In this document: one piece after another, positions 57,502 through 64,000 of the stretch
Layout: each line of letters opens with the position of its first letter
Position numbering within the stretch: the stretch's first letter is position 1
The notes under the pieces: model-generated
Told to the model about the DNA's origin: nothing
Databases searched by the model: none
The model's input: the letters and a program-made list of their open reading frames with translations, nothing else
Made by a program: the position numbers and the translations under genes
NCBI RefSeq assembly: GCF_003626655.1
Contig: NZ_RBAN01000003.1
Location: forward strand, 806,001-870,000
Source of the DNA: Micromonospora costi
GTDB lineage: Bacteria > Actinomycetota > Actinomycetes > Mycobacteriales > Micromonosporaceae
Length of the DNA stretch: 64,000 bases
Direction: 5' to 3'

Positions 57502-60368
57502 CAGCGGTCCCCGCTTCCCCGCGACGTCTCGCCCACCAGGGCGAGGAACGCGTCCTCCAGGCGGCGCCGTGGCACCACCCGGTCCACTCCGATACCGGCC
57601 CGGACCAGCTCGGCCACCACCTCGCTGCGGGCCGTGCCGTTGGTGTCCACGACCAGCTGGCCGTCACTCTCGGGCAGCACCCGTACGCCGTGCAGCCCGT
57701 CCAGCACGGCCCGCGCCGCGTCCGGGTCGCTCACCTCGAACAGCACGCTCGGCGACTCGCCCACGATGTCCTCGACCGGCCCGGACGCCACGATCCGGCC
57801 CTTGTTGACCACCACGGCGTGGGTGCACGTCTGCTCCACCTCGGCCAGCAGGTGGCTGGAGACGAGCACGGCACGGCCGTCGGTGGCGTACCGCTGGAGC
57901 ACCCGGCGCATCTCGGCGATCTGCGGCGGGTCGAGCCCGTCGGTCGGTTCGTCGAGCACCAGCAGCTCGGGCAGGCCGAGCATGGCCTGGGCGATGGCGA
58001 GCCGCTGCTTCATCCCGTGGCTGTACGTCTTGATCCGGCGGTGCACCGAGTCGCCCAGGCCGGCGATCTCCAGCGCCTCGTCGAAGTGCGCGTCCTCCGC
58101 CGGCCGCCCGGTGGCCCGCCAGTACGCCCGCAGGTTCTCCAGGCCGCTCAGGTGCGGCAGGAAACCGGGCCCCTCGACGAGCGCGCCGATCCGGGACAGC
58201 ACCGGCGAGCCGGGCACCAGCCGGTGCCCGAACACGTAGATCTCGCCGGCGGTGGGCTGGGTGAGCCCCATGAGCACCCGCAGCGTCGTGGTCTTGCCGG
58301 CGCCGTTCGGCCCCAGCAGGCCCACCACCTGACCGGGGTGCACCTCGAAGTCCACGTTGGAGACCGCCACGAAGCCGTCCGCGTACTCCTTGCGGAGCTG
58401 CCGTACGGCGAGCGGCACGTCCGCGTACGCCGGATGCACGGAGCTGTCGTGTCGCCGGTGCCGGCGACGGACCACGGCGACGACCACGACGAGCCCCACG
58501 GCGATCGCGGCGAGCAGCCCGACCAGCACCCAGCGCCAGACGGTCGCCGCCGTGGGGATCGGCTCGCCGGGCACGTCGGGCAGGGCCAGCGGCGCGTCAC
58601 CGGCCGCCACGGTGTAGACGGCCGGCTCGGCCGGCGTGGTGTACGCCTGGTCCGAGGTGGCCACCACGACCCGGAGCCGGTGGCCGGCCTCGAACCGGCG
58701 GACGATCGCCGGCAGGGTGACGGTCACCGGCCGCGCCTCGGCGATGGTGGCGGGCAGCCCGGTGAGCCGTACCGGCGCGATGAGGCCGTTGGGCAGGGTG
58801 GCCGCGCCGTTCGGGTCGACGTCGTAGAGCTTCACGAAGAGGACCGCCTCGCCCGTCGGCGACGCGGCCCGGATCGGGAACGTGGGCGAGCCGACCACGT
58901 CCACCGCCTCGGTCAGCGGCGCCGACTCGAACCGGGCGTGCTGCCCCGGCACGTCGCCGGCCACCCCGTCGAGCAGGCCGGACAGCCCGCCGGCGAACGG
59001 GACGGACGAGATGGCCGCCGGGTTGCCGTTCGGCGGGTTGGCGATCCGCTGGTCGGGGCCGGTCACCGCGATCTCGGTACGGCGCTCGCCGGCCGTGCCC
59101 GGGTAGTCGGACGTGCGGTAGCCCGTGGCCACGAGACCGCGGTCGAGCGCGTCGAAGCCCGCGATCCGCGACCAGGTGAAGTCGTTCCCGGGAGCCGTGC
59201 CCTCCCCCTTGACGTAGTGGTCGAGCCACTGCACGGTCAGGAACCGGACCCGGTCGGAATCGGTCTGTGGCCCCTCGCCGCCGTCGTGCCCGCCGGTGAA
59301 CCAGGCGACCCGCACCGGGGTGCCGGCGGCCGCGATGCCCCGGGCGTTCGCGTCGGCCTCGCCGAGCGGGAAGAGGCTGTCCGCCTCGCCCTGCACGAGG
59401 AGGGTCGGTGCGGCGATCCGGTCGAGCACGCCGGCCGGGCTCGACCGGCGCAGCAGGTCCACGGCGGCCTGGTCGGCCCGGCCGGTGGTGGCGATCCGCA
59501 GGTACGCGGCGCAGACGTCGGCGGCGAACCGGCCGCAGGACGGGTCGGCGGCGGCGCCCGGGGCGTGCCCCGGCCCGGTGCCGGGGCCCTCGCCGGGGCC
59601 GGGGCTCGGCGGCCCGGCCGAGGCCGGCGCCCCCTGCGGCTGGGCCGCGGTCACCCCGGAGAGCCCCACCGGCCCCGAGCCGCTGCTGCCGCCACCGCCG
59701 AAGAACAGGCCCGCCCAGCCCTTCTTGAACACACCGGCCGTGGGCTGGCCGCCCGTGCTCTCCGGCAGGAAGCTGCGGGCCAGGTCGTTCCAGGTGATCA
59801 TGGGGACGATCGCGTCGACCCGCCGGTCCTGGGCGGCGAGGAGCAGGGCCAGCCCGCCGCCGTACGAGCCGCCGACCACGCCGACCCGGGGATCGCCCGC
59901 CGCGTCGGTGCGGACCTCCGGGCGCGCGGCGAGCCAGTCCAGCAGGCGCTGCGCGTCCCGCACCTCGTAGTCCGGGTGGTCCAGGTGGATCTCGCCGCCG
60001 CTGCGGCCGAAGCCCCGCGCGGTCCAGGTCAGGACGGCGTACCCCCGGCCCGCGAACTCCTCGGCGTCGGCCTTGACCGACTCCTTGGTGCCGCCGAAGC
60101 CGTGTGCCAGCAGCACGGCGGGCACCCGGTGCCCGGCCGACGCGTCCTCCGGCAGGTAGAGCGCCGTGTCCAGGTCGACCGGCTGCTGGCCGTCCGGTCC
60201 GGAGCGGACGGTCAGTATGGCGGCCTCCGTACGCACCTGTGGACCGCGCGGCAGGACCGCCCAGACGACGGCGGCGGCCAGCAGCACGACGACCGCCGCG
60301 GCGGCGACCGCCCGGCGTCCGGTGGGCAGGGCACGCCGGATCGACGGGACCGACAGCGGCGATCTCAT
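57501..60368 (-). CDS. fusion: secreted-type alpha/beta hydrolase (CocE/PepX-like) + ABC ATPase
   Basis: Protein of 955 residues with three parts. First, a membrane span (about 18-38) and an outside alpha/beta hydrolase: LAHGFGGTKES, nucleophile GGSYGG (Ser168), the acid GEADSLFP, the base FTGGHDGG, and a PepX-C-like beta domain to about 610. Second, a membrane span near 625-648 (WRWVLVGLLAAIAVGLVVVV). Third, a cytoplasmic ABC ATPase: Walker A GPNGAGKTT, signature SHGMKQRLAIA, Walker B LLVLDEPTDGLDP. The permease gene follows by a 1-base overlap. A hydrolase tethered to an exporter ATPase suggests coupling of extracellular cleavage to export. Confidence 0.9.
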   Translation of the reverse strand: MRSPLSVPSIRRALPTGRRAVAAAAVVVLLAAAVVWAVLPRGPQVRTEAAILTVRSGPDGQQPVDLDTALYLPEDASAGHRVPAVLLAHGFGGTKESVKADAEEFAGRGYAVLTWTARGFGRSGGEIHLDHPDYEVRDAQRLLDWLAARPEVRTDAAGDPRVGVVGGSYGGGLALLLAAQDRRVDAIVPMITWNDLARSFLPESTGGQPTAGVFKKGWAGLFFGGGGSSGSGPVGLSGVTAAQPQGAPASAGPPSPGPGEGPGTGPGHAPGAAADPSCGRFAADVCAAYLRIATTGRADQAAVDLLRRSSPAGVLDRIAAPTLLVQGEADSLFPLGEADANARGIAAAGTPVRVAWFTGGHDGGEGPQTDSDRVRFLTVQWLDHYVKGEGTAPGNDFTWSRIAGFDALDRGLVATGYRTSDYPGTAGERRTEIAVTGPDQRIANPPNGNPAAISSVPFAGGLSGLLDGVAGDVPGQHARFESAPLTEAVDVVGSPTFPIRAASPTGEAVLFVKLYDVDPNGAATLPNGLIAPVRLTGLPATIAEARPVTVTLPAIVRRFEAGHRLRVVVATSDQAYTTPAEPAVYTVAAGDAPLALPDVPGEPIPTAATVWRWVLVGLLAAIAVGLVVVVAVVRRRHRRHDSSVHPAYADVPLAVRQLRKEYADGFVAVSNVDFEVHPGQVVGLLGPNGAGKTTTLRVLMGLTQPTAGEIYVFGHRLVPGSPVLSRIGALVEGPGFLPHLSGLENLRAYWRATGRPAEDAHFDEALEIAGLGDSVHRRIKTYSHGMKQRLAIAQAMLGLPELLVLDEPTDGLDPPQIAEMRRVLQRYATDGRAVLVSSHLLAEVEQTCTHAVVVNKGRIVASGPVEDIVGESPSVLFEVSDPDAARAVLDGLHGVRVLPESDGQLVVDTNGTARSEVVAELVRAGIGVDRVVPRRRLEDAFLALVGETSRGSGDR

Positions 60369-60771
60369 GCGGCACACGGTACGGGTCGATCCCTGAGCGT
60401 TGGCTGAGATCCGCCGTACGTCCGTCCGGTTGGTCCGATCGGTGCCCGCGGCGGTGCGACCGCTCATCCTCGGGCGGATCTCAGCGGGACGAATTCGGAT
60501 TCCGTGAATTCCGATCTACCGCTGGAAATCGGTCTTGATCGCTGCATGTCACACCCCTCGATGGCACCGAGCGTGCCGGAGAGACGGACGACCAGTGACA
60601 TCGCTCGAAGTGACGCAAAGCTGACCGATCGGCGGCAGGATCACCGACCTGCGGTTCGGTTACTTTTCCGGTCCGGTGCACGGGACCGCGGCCGGCCACC
60701 CCGGCTCCCGGCCCGACCGCCCCCACCCCACGCCACCCACCCCGTCCCGCCTCCTCCGGAGGAGACCCGCC
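60369..60771. promoter_or_regulatory. divergent control region before the sensor genes
   Basis: 403 bases without a supported gene. A 13-bp perfect inverted repeat, GCTGAGATCCGCC at 60403-60415 and GGCGGATCTCAGC at 60473-60485, lies near the ABC gene start. A TCGGA-type imperfect repeat follows at 60494-60516. No riboswitch is recognised. Confidence 0.4.
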
Positions 60772-61944
60772 ATGACCGTCCCCGCGTCACGGGTGCGTCC
60801 ACGTACCGCCCGCCGCGTGGTGCCGCTGCTGCTCGTCGTGGGCCTGCTGGCGCCGCTCGGCGTGCTGTTCCAGCAGAGCTGGCGCCTCACCGACGACGAC
60901 CGGAGCCTCGCCGCCCGGGAGCGGCTCGGGGTGGCATACCTGCGCATCCTCGGCCCGGTCACCGACGCGCTGGTCGACGCCCAGTCCGCCGCGGTCGCCG
61001 GACGCTCCGCGACCGGCGCGGCGTTGACCGACGCGGTCGAGGAGGTCGCCCGGGTGGACGCCCGGGTCGGCGCGGAGCTGCGCACCCAGGAGCGCTGGGC
61101 CGGGTTGCGCGCGAAGCTGGAGGCGCTGCGCGACCGCCCACCCACCGACCCGGAGGCCGCCTTCACGGCGTACGGGGAGGTCACCGACCTGCTGCTGGAC
61201 CTGCACCGCAAGGTCCGGGAGAGTTCGGGGCTGATCCGCGACCCGGAGTCCGACTCGTTCTTCCTCCAGGACGCGGCGGGGCGGCAGTTGCCCGAGGCGA
61301 TGGTGGCGGCCGGACGGCTCACCGACCTCGCCACGCTCGCCGCGCGGCGTTCCCCGGACGACCGGAGCCGCACCCTCGCCCAGCTCGCCGCCCTGCGGGT
61401 GGCCGCCCTCACGCCGGCCGGCACCCTCGTCGACGATCTCCGCGCCGCGGTGGACCGCTCCGAGAGCGCGGATCTCGGTGGCAACGTGCTGACGCCGCTC
61501 GACACCTACCAGCGGGCCGTCGAGGCGCTCGCCGCCGCGTCCGCGCCCACCCGCACCGGGACGCTGGACGCGGCGCCGGTCGCCGGGGCCCGGCTCGACG
61601 CGCACGCGGCCGCCGAGCAGCTCCAGCCGGTCATCCTGGCCGAACTCGACGCGCTGCTGGCCGCCCGGGTCGACCGGCTCGACCGGGACCGGTGGCTGGT
61701 GGTCGCCGCGGCCGGGCTGGGTGTCCTGCTGCTGGCCGTCCTCGCGGGGGTGCTGATCGCCGCCGCGCGCCGGGCCCGGCGCGCGGCCGCCGAGGCGCGA
61801 CGGGCACGGAAGGCGGAGGACGACCGGACGGCGGAGGCCCCGACGTGGCAGCCGGGGTCCGGTGAGCCGCGACCGCTCCAGCCCGCGGGCCGGGCCGGCG
61901 ACCCCGACGCCGCACGGTGGGGGCCCGCCGATGCTGCTCGGTAG
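60772..61944 (+). CDS. membrane protein with sensor-like outside domain
   Basis: Protein of 390 residues. One N-terminal span (VVPLLLVVGLLAPLGVLFQQ), a helical outside domain of about 270 residues, a second span (VVAAAGLGVLLLAVLAGVLI) and a short charged cytoplasmic tail. The helices resemble the nitrate/nitrite sensing type seen in the kinase that follows. There is no kinase domain of its own. GGAGGAG lies 9 nt before the ATG. Its stop overlaps the kinase gene by 14 bases, so the pair is co-translated and may act together. Confidence 0.72.
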   Translation: MTVPASRVRPRTARRVVPLLLVVGLLAPLGVLFQQSWRLTDDDRSLAARERLGVAYLRILGPVTDALVDAQSAAVAGRSATGAALTDAVEEVARVDARVGAELRTQERWAGLRAKLEALRDRPPTDPEAAFTAYGEVTDLLLDLHRKVRESSGLIRDPESDSFFLQDAAGRQLPEAMVAAGRLTDLATLAARRSPDDRSRTLAQLAALRVAALTPAGTLVDDLRAAVDRSESADLGGNVLTPLDTYQRAVEALAAASAPTRTGTLDAAPVAGARLDAHAAAEQLQPVILAELDALLAARVDRLDRDRWLVVAAAGLGVLLLAVLAGVLIAAARRARRAAAEARRARKAEDDRTAEAPTWQPGSGEPRPLQPAGRAGDPDAARWGPADAAR

Positions 61945-64000
61945 GCTCCGCATCCGCGGCAAGCTCGCCCTGCTCGTGGTCGTCCCGCTGATCAGCATGG
62001 TCGGGCTCGCGGTCCCGGTGGTCCACGACCGGGTGACCGCCGCGCAGCGGGCCGGCGAGATCGCCGACCAGGTGCGACTCGCCAGCCGGATCGGCACACT
62101 CGTGCAGGACCTGCAACAGGAGCGCATGCTCTCGGTCGGCCTGCTGCTCGGCCGCGTGCAGCGCACCGAGCTGGTGCGCACGGCGGCCACCGTGGACGAC
62201 CGGGTGGCCGACCTGCGCGCCGACCACGGCGACACCCTGCCGCCCCGCGTGGCCGACGCGCTGGCGGGCGTACGCGCGCTGACCGACGTGCGCGCCGCGG
62301 TCCTGGCCGGCACGGCGACCCCGGGCCGGGTGATGGACGCGTACGGGCCGGTCGACGTCGCGCTGATCGACTCGCTGCGGCTCGCGTTCGACGTGGACAC
62401 CGGCACGGCGGCCGGCCGCCAGGTGCTGGCGCTGGACGCCCTGCTCCGCGCCGACGAGGGGCTGGGCACCTGCGCCACCCTGATCGTGCTGGTGAAGGCG
62501 ACCGCCGACCCGGCCGTGCACAACGGCTTCGTCGCCTGCATGGCCGCGCTCCGGGCGGACAGCGTGCGCTTCCGCAGCCTCATCACACCGGAGCAGCGCA
62601 AGCTCGCCGAGCTGAACGACGCCGCCGTGGCCGCCCGTACCAGCGCGGACTTCCTCACCACGAGCGCGGTCAACCCGGCCGGAGCGGTCCGCAACGTGCC
62701 GCTGGACGCGCTCTTCCCCTCCGCCCGGTCGATGATCACCCTGGGCCAGTTCATCGAGAAGAAGATCGTGGCGGACGTACTCGCCGAGGTGACCGGCGAG
62801 CAACGGCGGGCGCTGACCGCCGCGTACCTGGTCGCCGGCGTGGCCGTGCTCGTCCTGGCCGTGGTGCTGCTGCTCAGCGCGGCGGTGGCCCGTACGGTGG
62901 CCCGCCCCCTGACCCGGCTCACCCGCTCGGCCGACCGGGTCGCCCGCGTCGCCGAGGGCGAACTGGTGCGGGTCACCGACGACGAGACGGAGAGCGCGTC
63001 GCCGGTGCGGCTCGAACCGGTCGACGTCCGGGCCCGAGACGAGATCGGCGACCTGGCCCGGGCGTTCGAGCGGGTGCAGACCACCGCGGCCCGCCTGGTC
63101 GAGCGGCAGGTCGCCGGCCGGCGCAACGTGGCGCAGATGTTCGGGCACGTGGGCCGCCGTACGCAGAACCTCGTCGGCCGGCAGATCGCCCTCATCGATC
63201 GGCTGGAACAGAAGGAGACCGACCCCGAGCGGCTCGCCGACCTGTACCGGCTCGACCACGTCTCCAGCCGCCTGCGCCGCAACGCGGGCAGCCTCGTGGT
63301 GCTCTCCGGTTCGCCCGGCGCGGACGCGTACACGGCACCGGTCCCGCTCGCCGACGTCGTCCGCCTCGCGCTCGGCGAGATCGAGGACTACACCCGCGTG
63401 GACGTCCGGGTGCCGGCGGAGATCGCGGCGGCGCCGGCCACGGTCGGCGACCTGGTGCTGACGCTCGCCGAGCTGATGGAGAACGCCACCGTCTTCTCCC
63501 CGCCGCACACCCGCGTGCTGGTGAGCGCGGAGCGGACCGAGCACGGCGCCCGGCTCGCCGTCACCGACCACGGCATCGGCATGACCCGGGAACGCCTGGC
63601 CGAGGAGAACGCGCGGCTCACCCGGCGGGAGCGGCTGGACCTGGCCCCGACCGAGGTGCTCGGCCTGTTCGTGGTGGGGCGGCTCGCCCGCCGGCACGAC
63701 TGGGCGGTGAGCCTCGCACCGACCGGCGGCGGCGGGGTGACGGCCCGGCTGGAGATCCCGCAGGCGTCGCTGGTGCTGCGCCCCGCCGACCGGGCCGGAG
63801 CCGCCGTGGCCCGGGCCACCGTGCCCGCCCGGGAGCGCCGCGCGCCGGGCAGGCAGCCTGCCGCACCCGCCCCGGTGACCGGCCCGGGCGGGCCGGCCGG
63901 GGCTCCGACCGTCCCGGGACCACGGACCGCGCCGACCGTCCCGCGGCCGCGGACCGCCCCGAACTCACCAGGGCCGTGGACCGCGCCGGGCGATCCGGCC
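61931..64000 (+). CDS. sensor histidine kinase, nitrate/nitrite-sensor type (right end cut)
   Basis: Open for 690 codons to the window edge, so the C-terminus is missing. A short basic N-terminus (LLGRLRIRGKL) and span (ALLVVVPLISMVGLAVPVVH) precede a helical sensing domain of about 250 residues, a second span near 297-318 and a HAMP-like linker (LTRLTRSADRVARVAEGELV). LDHVSSRLRRNAGSLVVLSG is the kinase-like H region and ELMENATVFSPPHTRV near 514 the N-box. DHGIGMT is the G-box. A Pro/Ala-rich tail follows. The type matches CvnA-like kinases of conservons. Confidence 0.9.
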   Translation, partial: MLLGRLRIRGKLALLVVVPLISMVGLAVPVVHDRVTAAQRAGEIADQVRLASRIGTLVQDLQQERMLSVGLLLGRVQRTELVRTAATVDDRVADLRADHGDTLPPRVADALAGVRALTDVRAAVLAGTATPGRVMDAYGPVDVALIDSLRLAFDVDTGTAAGRQVLALDALLRADEGLGTCATLIVLVKATADPAVHNGFVACMAALRADSVRFRSLITPEQRKLAELNDAAVAARTSADFLTTSAVNPAGAVRNVPLDALFPSARSMITLGQFIEKKIVADVLAEVTGEQRRALTAAYLVAGVAVLVLAVVLLLSAAVARTVARPLTRLTRSADRVARVAEGELVRVTDDETESASPVRLEPVDVRARDEIGDLARAFERVQTTAARLVERQVAGRRNVAQMFGHVGRRTQNLVGRQIALIDRLEQKETDPERLADLYRLDHVSSRLRRNAGSLVVLSGSPGADAYTAPVPLADVVRLALGEIEDYTRVDVRVPAEIAAAPATVGDLVLTLAELMENATVFSPPHTRVLVSAERTEHGARLAVTDHGIGMTRERLAEENARLTRRERLDLAPTEVLGLFVVGRLARRHDWAVSLAPTGGGGVTARLEIPQASLVLRPADRAGAAVARATVPARERRAPGRQPAAPAPVTGPGGPAGAPTVPGPRTAPTVPRPRTAPNSPGPWTAPGDPA

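Noticed and set aside
57690..60407. Plus-strand open frame of 905 codons opposite the hydrolase-ATPase fusion
   Set aside because: The opposite strand has intact hydrolase and ABC motifs; this is a shadow.

Overview
The window is high-GC chromosomal DNA from an actinomycete, most likely Micromonospora or a close relative. The evidence is the extreme GC bias at third codon positions, many GTG starts, a mycothiol synthase, the GlnR / MshD / Pst linkage, and actinobacterial regulatory RNAs. It looks like core chromosome. I saw no tRNA or rRNA gene, transposase, integrase, prophage or CRISPR array. These species and family calls are by recognition, with no database search.

Layout. 0-5.6 kb: partial alpha/beta hydrolase, asparaginase, beta-keto acid cleavage enzyme, a Fur-type regulator overlapping YgfZ, a PabC-like enzyme and a nitrobindin. 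The nitrobindin start lies in a 59-bp tandem repeat. 5.6-13.4 kb: tiny membrane protein, DsrE protein, SCP2-like protein, glycogen-debranching-type enzyme, and a two-domain sulfurtransferase preceded by a cysteine-rich leader peptide. 13.6-20.9 kb: glnR, a polysaccharide deacetylase, mshD and the pstSCAB operon behind a PHO box. 21-25.7 kb: NUDIX hydrolase, Gfo/Idh oxidoreductase, low-affinity phosphate transporter with its DUF47 partner, and PPK2; a second PHO box lies across the 3' end of the PPK2 gene. 25.8-33.2 kb: SigJ-like sigma factor, DUF402, DinG-like helicase, AI-2E exporter-family protein, stand-alone GroES-like protein, PrsW protease.

33.2-45 kb: SAM-IV riboswitch and cysteine-desulfurase-like enzyme, FUSC-type membrane protein, HD hydrolase, DUF4031, GlcD-type oxidase, glpD, a membrane-anchored subtilase, a two-domain GNAT and a small acidic protein. 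45-55.4 kb: groEL with two CIRCE operators, a proline-rich membrane protein, cold-shock protein, PaaN, acetyltransferases, thrC behind a SAM-I riboswitch, and an EamA exporter divergent from an ArsR regulator. 55.5-64 kb: repeat-rich gap, DUF4232 lipoprotein, ABC permease with a hydrolase-ATPase fusion, and a sensor protein with a histidine kinase that runs off the end.

Two patterns tie the window together. First, about twenty genes have a TAnnnT hexamer ending 6-8 nt before the start codon and no Shine-Dalgarno, as expected for leaderless mRNAs. Second, at least six hairpins whose arms carry GATC at or near the outer end sit in gene 3' flanks. Two share nearly identical arms and one ends in a T-run, so they look like a dispersed repeat family used as terminators. 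Phosphate (two PHO boxes), sulfur/methionine (cysteine leader, SAM-I, SAM-IV) and heat shock (CIRCE) are the readable regulatory circuits.
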